A stretch of DNA of 64,000 nucleotides from Lachnospiraceae bacterium (GCA_030524705.1 JAUNGD010000011.1:1-64000), one strand, 5' to 3'; numbered from the stretch's first letter, positions 8,698 to 17,086 are shown. Made by a program: numbers and translations. Notes: generated from the letters alone by a model not told the origin.

Positions 8698-9450
8698 ATG
8701 AGAATCAGTGAAGCAGCGAAGATGACAGGACTCAGCGTCAGCAACATCCGGTTTTATGAAAAGAAAGGATTGCTTGCACCGGTCCGGGCGGAGGAGAGCA
8801 AATACCGGGATTATTCTATGGAGGATATTGAACAGCTAAAAAGGATTATTTTGTACCGGAAAATGAACGTGCCGGTGGAGACTATTTATCTTTTGAAGAG
8901 TGGGGAGGCTTCCCTGGAAAAGGTGCTGAGGAGGCAGGAGGAGGAGCTGGTGCTGCAAAGGGAGGCGCTTCAGGGCTCCATTGACTTGTGCAGAAAAATT
9001 CTGGAGGAGGAGAATCTTCAGGAGATTAATGTGGACTATTATCTGAATTACGTGCATACAGAGGAGGAAAGCGGAAAGAGGTTTGCGCAGGCAGAGGAGA
9101 TTTTGGAGGATTGGGCAGATTTTTCAGGAATATCGGAGGGCATGTATCCTTTGATGGGACATTTACACACGGGCCGTATCGTGCAGAATACATGGGTGCC
9201 GCGGGGAATTTCAGCAGCGTGTTTTCTGGTGTGCATTGTGCTGCCGGCCTCGATGATCTGGTCGCAGTTCCACCGGGAGGTGCAGCCCCGGATGGAAGTG
9301 ATCGTTTTCTGGGCCACCTGGGCTGTGGGGCTGATGTATGCGTTTTTCAGATTTCGAAAACTCAGCAGGGGAAAAGTGAGAGAGAAGGCTGTAAAAAATG
9401 GGAAAAACGGCGTGAACAAGGAAAAAGAAGGACTTGAAACGGAGGATTGA
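8698..9450 (+). CDS. MerR-family regulator with two C-terminal membrane helices
   Basis: A 250-residue protein. Residues 1-70 are a MerR winged helix (MRISEAAKMTGLSVSNIRFY), followed by a coiled-coil dimer helix (about 75-105, LRRQEEELVLQREALQGSID). Unusually, the C-terminus holds two hydrophobic segments (ISAACFLVCIVLPASMIW and VIVFWATWAVGLMYAFF) and a lysine-rich tail, suggesting membrane anchoring. No cysteine pattern for metal binding is evident. AGGAG lies 8 bases before the ATG; a distal in-frame start at 8668 lacks a site. The neighbour 6 bases downstream is a YidC, so membrane stress is a plausible signal (inference). Confidence 0.85.
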   Translation: MRISEAAKMTGLSVSNIRFYEKKGLLAPVRAEESKYRDYSMEDIEQLKRIILYRKMNVPVETIYLLKSGEASLEKVLRRQEEELVLQREALQGSIDLCRKILEEENLQEINVDYYLNYVHTEEESGKRFAQAEEILEDWADFSGISEGMYPLMGHLHTGRIVQNTWVPRGISAACFLVCIVLPASMIWSQFHREVQPRMEVIVFWATWAVGLMYAFFRFRKLSRGKVREKAVKNGKNGVNKEKEGLETED

Positions 9451-9456
9451 GTAAAT

Positions 9457-10101
9457 ATGGTTGCACAGGCAGTAAGACAGGTGATAGAATGGATTTACAG
9501 TTTTTCAGGGGATTACGGCGTGGCGATCGTGCTGGTCACGGTATGCATCCGAACGCTGCTCATTCCTTTGAATATTCAGCAGAGAAAGCAGATGAAAAGG
9601 CAGCAGGAGATCAGCGGTGAGGCGGAGCGGCTGAAGGAGAAATATAAAAAGAATCCCCAGAAGATGGAGGAAGAGCTGCAGAAGCTGTATCAGGAGAAGG
9701 GATTTGGCACGGCGGGCTGCCTGATGAGCTTTGTGCAGGCACCGATTATGCTGTGCCTGTACAACGGCATCCGGTTGATTTCGGCGGCCGGGGCGACAAC
9801 GGTACTGCTGCCCTGGGTGTCCTCTTTGCTTCTGCGTGACCAGAAGATGATTTTGCCCGCGGCGACTCTGATTGTGCAGCTTTTGCCGCAGCTGTATCCT
9901 TATATCCGGTATTTTAAGGAGCTGGAGCTGCAGAAAATGTCTGTGCCTATGATGTTGGCAATGCTGGCGGTGAACAGCACGTTTGTGTTCGTGATACCCT
10001 CCGGGGTGGGGCTGTATTACTTTGTATCCGGGCTGTTTCATGCGGCGGAGCAATTGGCGGTAAATCTGTGGGATGTGAGGAGACTGGCGGAAGAGGGGTA
10101 A
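9457..10101 (+). CDS. YidC/Oxa1-type membrane protein insertase, short paralogue
   Basis: The 214-residue protein has the Oxa1 core: a first helix YGVAIVLVTVCIRTLLIPL with the hydrophilic-groove arginine, a cytoplasmic coiled-coil loop (QQRKQMKRQQEISGEAERLK) and helices with MSFVQAPIMLCLYNGI and VFVIPSGVGLYYFVSGLF. It inserts membrane proteins. It lacks the long C-terminus and lies far from ribosomal or rnpA genes, so it is an accessory copy under its own MerR regulator. GGAGG precedes the ATG by 12 bases. Substrates are unknown. Confidence 0.85.
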   Translation: MVAQAVRQVIEWIYSFSGDYGVAIVLVTVCIRTLLIPLNIQQRKQMKRQQEISGEAERLKEKYKKNPQKMEEELQKLYQEKGFGTAGCLMSFVQAPIMLCLYNGIRLISAAGATTVLLPWVSSLLLRDQKMILPAATLIVQLLPQLYPYIRYFKELELQKMSVPMMLAMLAVNSTFVFVIPSGVGLYYFVSGLFHAAEQLAVNLWDVRRLAEEG

Positions 10102-10170
10102 AACAGGGAATATTGCTGCTGAATTGGCTGAAGAATTTATTTATGAAAAATTGAAAGGCGGGTGACATCT

Positions 10171-11458
10171 ATGGATATGCAGGCGGTAAAACAACTAATT
10201 TATAAAGGTGAAAAAGTAGATGTTGAGTGCAAAAAGGCTGAGAAAAGCATGCCCAAGTCTGTATACGAATCATATTCCGGTTTTGCGAATACAAAGGGTG
10301 GTTATATCATTCTTGGAGTTGAAGAGGATAAAAAACAGAAGTTACCCGAAAAAAGGTTTACCATACAGGGAGTTGAAAATGCTGAAAAACAGATTGAGGA
10401 TTTTTGGAATACGGTTAATAGTGGTAAAGTAAATGTTAATATCTTAAAGGATGGTTGGAAAGGGGTTGGCAATACGGGATGAGTTCGATAATATTTTTAT
10501 GGATTATCGTGACGAGAGTGAAGTGACTTCAGATATTCGATGGAATGACCGGGTTACCTATGATGGAACGTGGGAGAATAATCTGTTTAATTTTTTTATG
10601 AAGGTTACTCCAAAATTGACAGAAGATTTGAAAAAACCATTCAGATTAGAAAATCAGCAAAGAATTGACGATACGCCAGTACACAGGGCGGTGAGGGAGG
10701 CCTTTGTCAATCTGATCATCCATTCTGACTATCAATTGGATGCCGGTACGCTTAAAATAATTAAGCGTCCGAGAGGATTTGAGTTTACGAATCCGGGAAT
10801 ATTAAAGCTTCCTATTGACGAAATATTTAAAGGAGGAAATTCAAAACCGAGAAATCCCCGTATGCAGACAATGTTCCGCATGGTAGGGTTTGGCGATAAT
10901 GCCGGTTCAGGTTTCCCGGCTATTCTTGATGCATGGAGAAAGTCTGGCTGGATTCAGCCGCAGTTAACGGAAAATACGATACTGAACCAGGTGACTTTAA
11001 CTTTGTATACAATTCCTGCTTTTCAGGAAGCATTGGATTTACTGGCTGCCAGGGTGTCAGAATATTCGGAGTTACCTGTGGGAAGCATAGGAGAGCTGCA
11101 AAGAATATTTAAAGATATGGATTTGAATATGTTAAATGCTTCACCTGCTCTATTATCAGACGCAGAGAAAATGTTATGCGATAAGCTGTCAGATGCGAGA
11201 GGATTTTCAGCAGATTCAGCAGAAAAATCAGCAGATTCAGCGGAAAATGTAATGGAAAATACTGAAAAATTATCAGATAGGCAGAAGCAGGTTTTGTTAT
11301 TGATGAAGGAAGGCGTAGAATACAGTACTGAAGAAATCGCGGCGCTTATTGGCTTAAAAGGGCCAAGAACGAGGCAAATTTTGAATGAATTGGTGAGTCT
11401 CGGCAGGGTGAAAAGCACGGCGGCTACAAAAAGCCGCAGATATATAAAAATAATTTGA
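10171..11458 (+). pseudogene. AlbA_2/Schlafen-type ATP-binding DNA-binding protein, internally deleted and frameshifted
   Basis: The N-terminal piece (10171-10482, MDMQAVKQLIYKGEKVDVE) is an AlbA_2 domain with FANTKGGYIILGVEED; it ends at a stop shortly after VNILKD. The C-terminal piece resumes in another frame near 10463 (GKGLAIRDEFDNIFMDYRDE) and runs through the ATP-binding C-terminal part (VHRAVREAFVNLIIHSDY, GSGFPAI) to a winged helix (DRQKQVLLLMKEGVEYSTEE). In intact relatives about 100-130 residues normally join these parts, so both a deletion and a frameshift are inferred. The linker before the winged helix is an ADSAEKSADSAE-type repeat. Probably non-functional, though the long second frame might still be made. 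Confidence 0.75.
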
Positions 11459-11534
11459 CATATCCCGGAACGAACCGGCAGCGGTCCCTTCCGAGATATG
11501 CCTGACCGGAAAGCCTGACAAGAACCCTTCCGGT
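11459..11534. other. Two inverted repeats between convergent genes
   Basis: CATATCCCGGAA (from 11459) pairs with TTCCGAGATATG (to 11500), and ACCGGAA (11505-11511) pairs with TTCCGGT (11528-11534). Neither has a good T-run, so they may be weak terminators or mRNA-end structures. Confidence 0.45.
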
Positions 11535-11725
11535 TAAAAATGGGTGTTTTCCCTGAAAATGGATTCCACGTAATCCCGCATCTCCCTGCGGGAGGTCACG
11601 TGCCGGGCCCCTTCGACGATGCTGCTTTGCTCCTGCCGGGGCAGCTCGGAAAAACGCTTCAGGGTATCGGAATGCTGGGCCAGCTCCATGGTGAAACCGA
11701 TGGGAAGCTCTTCGTTATTTATCAC
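11534..11725 (-). CDS. Small conserved-looking protein, 63 residues, function unknown
   Basis: The GTG start at 11725 has GGAGG about 7 bases upstream and overlaps the stop of the preceding small gene by 11 bases, so translation is coupled. The protein (LPIGFTMELAQHSDTLKRFS, then QSSIVEGARHVTSRREMRDY) is helical, with no membrane segment. Proteins of this look are common next to one another in Lachnospiraceae; I cannot name a function. A single frameshifted gene with its neighbour is the alternative. Confidence 0.6.
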   Translation of the reverse strand: MINNEELPIGFTMELAQHSDTLKRFSELPRQEQSSIVEGARHVTSRREMRDYVESIFRENTHF

Positions 11726-11879
11726 CGTCTTCTCCTCCGGGGCCGTCCTTGCGCGGTCTTGTGGATTCTGGCAGGGGCTCTGTGGCCCAGGCTTTTTTCG
11801 GAACGTCAATTTCCGGGATGTTGCCGTCATCGTAAGCATTTTTTGAATTGTTTTTAAAGGTATTGTTTTTATCTGACAT
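11715..11879 (-). CDS. Small proline-rich protein, 54 residues, function unknown
   Basis: It begins MSDKNNTFKNNSKN with GAAAGGACGG upstream and continues with NIPEIDVPKKAWATEPLPES, ending in a charged GGED tail. The Shine-Dalgarno for the next gene lies in the last codons. It is divergent from the SagB-type gene with a 49-base gap. No known domain is recognised. Confidence 0.5.
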   Translation of the reverse strand: MSDKNNTFKNNSKNAYDDGNIPEIDVPKKAWATEPLPESTRPRKDGPGGEDGDK

Positions 11880-11928
11880 AAAATACACCGTCCTTTCGGG
11901 ATTATTATGCACAAAAAGAGGGAAAATT

Positions 11929-12717
11929 ATGAATGACAAGACAAAATATGAAATTTTAAGGCGAAGAGAAATGATGAAGGGCTATACGGCGGCGGACGTG
12001 GGAGCGGAGGAGACCGATCAGCAGCAGAAGCTGCCGTATCCTGCGCCTCTTAAGGCGGCAAAAGGGTCGAAACGGATACCTCTGCCTCTGGATTTTGAAG
12101 AGATTGTATCCGGGAAAAATCTGTTTGTGCTGCTGCAGGAGCGGGAAAGCTGCAGAAAGTACAAGGATGCAGAGCTTTCCTTAAAGGAATTGTCTTTTCT
12201 TCTCTGGGCTGCCCAGGGAGTCCGGCGGTATGCAGGAAAACAGAAGCAGGTGACGTTTCGGAATGTTCCCTCCGCAGGCTCCAGGCATCCCTTTGAGACC
12301 TACCTGTTTATCAGAAGGGTGGAGGGAATGAAAAAAGGGATTTATCATTACCTTCCGGCGGCGCATGAGCTGGAGGTATGGGAAGAAAATGAGGAATATG
12401 AACAGGAGCTGACGGAGGCGCTGTGCGGACAGAAATTTGCCGCAGAGGCTCCGGTGACCTTCGTCTGGAGCGTGATTCCTTATCGGACTGAGTGGCGGTA
12501 TGGGTTAAAGGCGCAGAAATATGCACTGATAGATGCGGGACACGTCTGTGAAAATCTCTATCTGGCCTGTGAAGCCGTCGGCTGCGGCACCTGCGCGATC
12601 GGAGCCTATGATCAGGAGCTGTTGGATGAGCTTCTGGGCTTTGCTCCGGGGCCGTCCTCAGAGGCCGGTTATGAGTTTGCCCTGTATGCGGCGCCGGTGG
12701 GCAAAAAGGATTCTTAA
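11929..12717 (+). CDS. SagB/ThcOx-type nitroreductase-fold oxidoreductase
   Basis: The 262-residue protein matches the SagB/ThcOx branch of the nitroreductase fold: RESCRKYKDAELSLKELSFL, then the FMN-contact SAGSRHPFETYLF and a C-terminal ENLYLACEAVGCGTCAIGAY. Branch members oxidise azolines to azoles in peptide natural products, but no cyclodehydratase or precursor peptide lies nearby, so this is probably a stand-alone FMN oxidoreductase. Start at 11929 behind AGAGGGAAAATT. It shares an operon with the next gene (16-base gap). Confidence 0.85.
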   Translation: MNDKTKYEILRRREMMKGYTAADVGAEETDQQQKLPYPAPLKAAKGSKRIPLPLDFEEIVSGKNLFVLLQERESCRKYKDAELSLKELSFLLWAAQGVRRYAGKQKQVTFRNVPSAGSRHPFETYLFIRRVEGMKKGIYHYLPAAHELEVWEENEEYEQELTEALCGQKFAAEAPVTFVWSVIPYRTEWRYGLKAQKYALIDAGHVCENLYLACEAVGCGTCAIGAYDQELLDELLGFAPGPSSEAGYEFALYAAPVGKKDS

Positions 12718-12733
12718 AAAGGAGGATTTGACT

Positions 12734-14563
12734 ATGAAACGTGGAAAAGCGAAGCTTTTGGCTGCTCTGGCAGTTCTGGTGATTGCCGGGGTTTATTATT
12801 ACGTCACGCTTCCGGCGATCAACATACATTCCAGCGGGATGTGGATGTTCATTCTTGCAGTGCTGGCGCTGGCGCTTATTTTCAGCATTGGCTGGAAAAT
12901 CCGCATTCAGAACATGGAGGATCTGAGAAATTTAAAAAGGGAGATTACGGGACGGAAGGCCCCCAAGGTCATTCTGGCGCTGATCGGAGTAACGGTGGTG
13001 GTGTATCTGGTGGGTTCGGTGCTGTCGTCCCCCATCGTGAACGCGGATAAATACCAGAAGCTTCTGGTGCCGGAGACCGGGGATTTTGCCGAGGACATCG
13101 ACCAGGTCAATTATAACCAGATCCCGCTGCTGGACAAGGATTCTGCCGAGCTTCTGGGCAACCGGAAAATGGGAAGCATGGTGGATATGGTGTCGCAGTT
13201 TGAGGTGAGCACCCTTTATTCCCAGATCAATTATCACGGCCGGCCCGTCCGGGTGACGCCGCTGGTGTACGCAAGCCCGATCAAATGGTTTACAAATCAG
13301 AAAAACGGAATCCCGGCCTACATCAGTATTGATATGGCGACACAGAATACGGAGCTGGTGAAGGTGCCGGAGGGAATCAAATATTCGGAGTCCGAGTACC
13401 TGAACCGAAACATTTACCGGCATTTGCGGTTCCGCTATCCGACGTATATTTTTGACCAGCTGAGCTTCGAGATCGACGAGGAGGGAACTCCGTACTGGAT
13501 CTGCCCGGTGAAAAAATTCTCCATCGGACTGTTCGGCGGCCAGACCATTGGCAAGGTGGTTCTGTGCAACGCTGTGACCGGAAAGTGTGAGTCCATGGAT
13601 GTGGAGGACTGCCCGACCTGGGTGGACAGAGTTTATCCGGCGGATCTGCTGATTCAGCTCTATGATTATCACGGCACGCTGAAAAATGGATTTATTAACA
13701 GTATTCTGGGACAGAAGGGATGTCTTCAGACCACGGACGGATTCAATTATCTCGCCCAGGACGACGACGTGTGGGTATACACCGGCGTTACCTCTGTGAG
13801 CGGCGACCGCTCCAACGTGGGCTTTGTACTGATGAACCAGAGGACCCGGGAGACGAAATACTATGAGGTGGCCGGGGCAGAGGAATATTCTGCCATGGCT
13901 TCGGCGGAGGGCCAGGTGCAGAATCTGGGATACCGGGCTTCCTTCCCGCTGCTTTTGAATATTTCAGACGAGCCGACGTATTTTATCGCGCTGAAGGATA
14001 ATGCCGGTCTTGTCAAGAAGTACGCCATGGTGAACATCCGCCGGTACCAGAATGTGGCGATCGGAGATACGGTGGCAGAGTGTGAGCAGACCTATGTGAA
14101 AATGCTCCGGGCAGAGGGCGGCGGTACTACGGTATCGGACGATACGGCAGAAAAAATTACCGGCCGGATCAAACGGATCGCCCAGGGCGTTGTGGACGGA
14201 AATACGCATTTCTATGTCACGCTGGAAAACAGTGATGCGATTTTTGATGTGTCCCTGGTGGAATTTATGGAGATCATCCGGTATGATGTCGGCGATGCGG
14301 TTACTTTGACGTATCTTATAGAAGAGCCGGTATGCACGGTGCTGGGGCTGGAGGCTGCAGCATCAGAAAAGACGGAGATGGAGGAAACATCGCCGGAGGA
14401 TGCAGCACCGGAAAAGACGGAGACTGAGGAACCATCGCCGAAGGGTGCAGCGCCGGAAAGGACGGAGACTGAGGAACTGTCGCCGGGAGACGCTGCGTCT
14501 GAGGGCGAAAGAGCGCTGCCGGAGGATTTATTCGGAGAACCGGGAATGGAAGAGAAGCTGTGA
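12734..14563 (+). CDS. Large membrane-anchored protein of unknown function
   Basis: A 609-residue protein with AAAGGAGG before the ATG. Three hydrophobic helices sit in the first 95 residues (LLAALAVLVIAGVYYYV, MWMFILAVLALALIFSIGW, VILALIGVTVVVYLVGSVL); the rest is a large soluble domain with LVYASPIKWFTNQKNGIPAY and FDQLSFEIDEEGTPYWICPV. The tail (about residues 545-590) has three 15-residue EKTETEEPSPKGAAP-type repeats. I do not recognise a family with a known function; similar large proteins with an N-terminal membrane part occur in Firmicutes. It is translationally coupled (TGATG) to a metallopeptidase, hinting at membrane or cell-wall processing. Confidence 0.75.
   Translation: MKRGKAKLLAALAVLVIAGVYYYVTLPAINIHSSGMWMFILAVLALALIFSIGWKIRIQNMEDLRNLKREITGRKAPKVILALIGVTVVVYLVGSVLSSPIVNADKYQKLLVPETGDFAEDIDQVNYNQIPLLDKDSAELLGNRKMGSMVDMVSQFEVSTLYSQINYHGRPVRVTPLVYASPIKWFTNQKNGIPAYISIDMATQNTELVKVPEGIKYSESEYLNRNIYRHLRFRYPTYIFDQLSFEIDEEGTPYWICPVKKFSIGLFGGQTIGKVVLCNAVTGKCESMDVEDCPTWVDRVYPADLLIQLYDYHGTLKNGFINSILGQKGCLQTTDGFNYLAQDDDVWVYTGVTSVSGDRSNVGFVLMNQRTRETKYYEVAGAEEYSAMASAEGQVQNLGYRASFPLLLNISDEPTYFIALKDNAGLVKKYAMVNIRRYQNVAIGDTVAECEQTYVKMLRAEGGGTTVSDDTAEKITGRIKRIAQGVVDGNTHFYVTLENSDAIFDVSLVEFMEIIRYDVGDAVTLTYLIEEPVCTVLGLEAAASEKTEMEETSPEDAAPEKTETEEPSPKGAAPERTETEELSPGDAASEGERALPEDLFGEPGMEEKL
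14366..14500 (+). repeat. Three 45-bp in-frame repeats in the tail of the membrane protein
   Basis: Units 14366-14410, 14411-14455 and 14456-14500 encode EKTEMEETSPEDAAP, EKTETEEPSPKGAAP and ERTETEELSPGDAAS. The repeats are acidic and proline/alanine-rich, likely a flexible extension. Confidence 0.9.
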
Positions 14564-15105
14564 TGGAGTATACGGTGATCCGTTCGAAGAGAAAAACGAT
14601 TGCTCTGCAGGTGACCCGGGACGGCCAGGTGGTCGTGCGGGCGCCTCTTCGCATGAGCTCTGCCCGGATAAAGGATTTTGTAAACCGCAACAGCGCCTGG
14701 ATTGAAAAGAAGCAGGGCGAGTGGGCTCTTGTCCGGGAAAAGCAGCATATCATCACGGAGCAGGAGCGGGCGGAAGGAATTGCCGCTGCGAAGCAGTATA
14801 TCCCGCAGCGGGCGGCCTTCTATGCAGAAAGGATGGGCGTGACCTACGGAAGAATCTGCATCCGGGAGCAGAAGACACGATGGGGGAGCTGCAGCAGTAA
14901 GGGCCACCTGAATTTCAACTGGAAGCTCATGCTGATGCCCGGCGATGTGCTGGATTATGTGGTGGTGCATGAGCTGGCGCACCGCAAAGAGATGAATCAT
15001 TCGCCAAAATTCTGGGCGGTGGTGGAAAAAGAGCTGCCGGATTACAGGCAGCTCCGCGATAAATTGAAAAAATACGGCGAGACCTTGATGACAGAATCCG
15101 GCTAA
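14563..15105 (+). CDS. YgjP-like zinc metallopeptidase (M48/WLM-related)
   Basis: The 180-residue protein carries VVVHELAHRKEMNHSPKFWA, the HExxH zinc-binding/catalytic motif followed by the third ligand region, and the RIREQKTRWGSCSSKGHLNFNW-like stretch typical of YgjP/DUF45 proteins. No membrane segment is visible, so it is cytoplasmic. The ATG overlaps the previous stop by one base (TGATG). It may process or monitor the membrane protein encoded just upstream (inference). Confidence 0.88.
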   Translation: MEYTVIRSKRKTIALQVTRDGQVVVRAPLRMSSARIKDFVNRNSAWIEKKQGEWALVREKQHIITEQERAEGIAAAKQYIPQRAAFYAERMGVTYGRICIREQKTRWGSCSSKGHLNFNWKLMLMPGDVLDYVVVHELAHRKEMNHSPKFWAVVEKELPDYRQLRDKLKKYGETLMTESG

Positions 15106-16019
15106 TTTGCTTTCTGCCTGGATTCGTACTGCGTGGCCGTCTTTGCAGGACTGGCCTTTTGGTCGAAGCAATCCCGGGCAATGGCTTCCGTGGGACAGAC
15201 CTTTTTGCACTGTCCGCACCGGATGCATTCCGGGTCGTTGATGTCCTGCTCCGGGTTTACCTGCATCTTGCATACTCTGGCGCAGGCGCCGCAGTGGATA
15301 CATTTCTCCGTATCTACGTGATAGCGGAAGACCGCGATGGGATTGAAGACGGAGTAAATGGCTCCCAGCGGGCATATGTATTTGCAGAAGGGCCGGTAAA
15401 TCACGATGGACAGAAGGATCGTGATAATAAGGAGCAGGTTTTTCCAGGCGTACAGCCAGCCCAGGGTACTGCGCAGGGACTTGTTCATCAGCACCAGAGG
15501 AGCGCTGCCCTCCAGAGTCCCCGCAGGACAGATGAGCTTGCAGAAATACGGTGCGCCCTGGCCGAGTATGTCTACCAGAAACATCGGCATCAGAATGACA
15601 AAGACAAGCAGAATTACGTATTTCAGCTTACGCAGCAGCTTGTCCAGCCGAAAGGTCCCGATTTTTTTCGGAAAGGGAATTTTGTGCAGCAAATCCTGTA
15701 TCAGGCCGAAGGGACACAGCCATCCGCAGACAAACCGGCCCATCAGCGCGCCGACAAACATCAGGAACCCGGCAACGTAAAAGGCAAATTTAAAATTCCA
15801 GCTCCCGATGACGGCCTGCAGTGCGCCGATGGGGCAGGAGCCCAGGGCTCCCGGGCAGGAATAGCAGTTCAGTCCCGGGACACAAAGGTTTTTGAGCTTC
15901 CCGCGGTATATTTTCCCCTGAGCAAATCCGATTAAGTAGCTGTTGGTCAGAAGCGCCCAGAGCGCCTGAATTCTGTGGCGCGGCCACTCACTTGTTTTTT
16001 TCTTTCTCTTCTTATCCAA
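15102..16019 (-). CDS. 4Fe-4S membrane electron-transfer protein (NapH-like)
   Basis: About 305 residues with four or five membrane helices. Cytoplasmic or loop motifs CGWLCPFG and FCKYICPLG precede two C-terminal 4Fe-4S motifs (CIHCGACARVCK and CIRCGQCKKVCP). The N-terminal half also has CVPGLNCYSCPGALGSCP, another cysteine cluster. I chose the TTG at 16019 (MDKKRKKKTSEW) because GGAG lies about 10 bases before it; an upstream ATG at 16064 is possible. The start overlaps the CXXC miniprotein by 8 bases, and the 3' end overlaps the convergent metallopeptidase gene by 4. It likely passes electrons across the membrane to an unseen partner. Confidence 0.88.
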   Translation of the reverse strand: MDKKRKKKTSEWPRHRIQALWALLTNSYLIGFAQGKIYRGKLKNLCVPGLNCYSCPGALGSCPIGALQAVIGSWNFKFAFYVAGFLMFVGALMGRFVCGWLCPFGLIQDLLHKIPFPKKIGTFRLDKLLRKLKYVILLVFVILMPMFLVDILGQGAPYFCKLICPAGTLEGSAPLVLMNKSLRSTLGWLYAWKNLLLIITILLSIVIYRPFCKYICPLGAIYSVFNPIAVFRYHVDTEKCIHCGACARVCKMQVNPEQDINDPECIRCGQCKKVCPTEAIARDCFDQKASPAKTATQYESRQKAN

Positions 16020-16161
16020 TTCCAATACACTCCAGACAAATATTGATAGCTTTGGTGAGCACAACGGCCGTTTCTCCCCGGAAAATACCGTAGCCCATCA
16101 TGATAAGTCCCAGGATGGCGAAGCTGATTCCTGCCAGACGGGAACGAAGGAAATGTTTCAT
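16012..16161 (-). CDS. CD1871A-type CXXC motif-containing miniprotein
   Basis: A 49-residue protein with one membrane helix (AGISFAILGLIMMGYGIFRG) and the C-terminal signature KAINICLECIGIG, the hallmark of the CD1871A-type family that accompanies NapH-like ferredoxins in Clostridia. AAGGAGG precedes the ATG. It overlaps the following ferredoxin gene, so the two are made together. The CLEC pair may be a redox or metal site. Confidence 0.85.
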   Translation of the reverse strand: MKHFLRSRLAGISFAILGLIMMGYGIFRGETAVVLTKAINICLECIGIG

Positions 16162-16435
16162 GATTCTGCCTCCTTCAGATTTGCGGGTTCTGTTTCAACG
16201 ATGAACCTCCGGTTTTTGAAGCTGCCGTTTCCACTTGCTTTTTATATGCTGTACTTTATGATAAAAAGGATACTCATACGGGGAGCTGCGAATTATTCCG
16301 GAGGATTACCATATAGAAAATAATAAGTATAAAATACGGTATTGTAAAGAGTTTGTCTGAAAAAAGCAGATACGCCATTATGGGAATATTGATAACAGAG
16401 GATGGGGTGATCCTCTGTCTCAATAGTAAAGTGGC
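16162..16435. other. Intergenic region with hairpin
   Basis: It holds the promoter side of the CXXC/ferredoxin operon and an inverted repeat ACAGAGGAT/ATCCTCTGT (16395-16403/16410-16418) just beyond the 3' end of the small minus-strand gene, probably its terminator although the T-run is poor. Nothing else is evident. Confidence 0.5.
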
Positions 16436-16630
16436 CTACGCCCGGTAAGCCACCAGAGCGATCTTTTCCCCCAGCTCCTTTGACAGAGCGTGCTCCAGGT
16501 CCGTGATTTTCTGGCGGCAGCTCTCGGTGATATCGGCGAAATCCTCTTTGGCGAGCTCCCGGGCCATGCGCTCGGCGGAAGATTTGCAGGAAGCGGGAAG
16601 CTCCGTAACGGTTGAATGGATATTTGACAT
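16436..16630 (-). CDS. Small helical protein, 64 residues, function unknown
   Basis: Start at 16630 is set by AAGGAGGAG 7 bases upstream. The sequence MSNIHSTVTELPASCKSSAE then ITESCRQKITDLEHALSKEL is charged and helical, without membrane segment or signal. No family is recognised. A hairpin follows the stop. Confidence 0.6.
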   Translation of the reverse strand: MSNIHSTVTELPASCKSSAERMARELAKEDFADITESCRQKITDLEHALSKELGEKIALVAYRA

Positions 16631-16832
16631 AGATTGCTCCTCCTTGTGTAAATGATTGTTTAAAGTCGTTTGAAAGCGTTCGAAACAAAATACGGAACGC
16701 GGTATTAGTATTCCCGGAAATACGGAAAATAATTGTTTGGAGGCCCCCAAATGCCATAGAGAATGGATGCATTTGCGGACTGCGGGAGTATTCCTGACAG
16801 ATTTGATAATTTGTACAACTTATTGCTATTTT

Positions 16833-16848
16833 CTTGACAAGTGTCAAG
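16833..16848. promoter_or_regulatory. Palindrome CTTGACA-AG-TGTCAAG, putative TetR operator within a promoter
   Basis: This perfect 16-base dyad includes a TTGACA -35 box (16834-16839) with TAATTA 18 bases on. The same YTGACA-NN-TGTCAR pattern occurs twice in front of the TetR gene at 19.1 kb, so this is likely a further site of the same repressor. It points at the DegV remnant downstream. Confidence 0.7.
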
Positions 16849-16870
16849 TTTTCTGTTTAATTATCTGTGA

Positions 16871-17086
16871 AGACAGATCGAAACGGGCGGGAAGGAAGAA
16901 CGGCAGAGTGATGACTTTGCGGCCTCCAGCGCATCACCGGAGGCGTCGGAGAACTGGATGGCGGAGATCCGGGAAGCTTTTCCGGGCATGGAGGTTCTGG
17001 GGGACGAGCTTCCGATGGGCGTGGCCTGCCATATCGGCCCCGGGGGCCTTGGGATCGGCTACTCCTGCCGGCCCAAAAGAATATAA
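16871..17086 (+). pseudogene. Remnant of a DegV-family protein, C-terminal end only
   Basis: The open frame up to TAA at 17084-17086 ends with FPGMEVLGDELPMGVACHIG then PGGLGIGYSCRP, which looks like the C-terminal end of DegV (fatty-acid-binding FakB-like) proteins of Clostridia. The recognisable part starts near 16946; the 25 residues before it do not look like DegV. About 80 percent of a normal 280-290-residue protein is missing. An intrinsic terminator follows, so the gene end is preserved. Confidence 0.5.

Noticed and set aside
11929..12717. Azole-peptide (SagABCD-like) biosynthesis locus
   Set aside because: Only the SagB-type oxidoreductase is present; no precursor peptide, cyclodehydratase or exporter lies within 10 kb.
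14212..15375. A 387-codon minus-strand frame
   Set aside because: It is antisense to the membrane protein and metallopeptidase genes and has Arg/His/Pro-rich composition without any domain.
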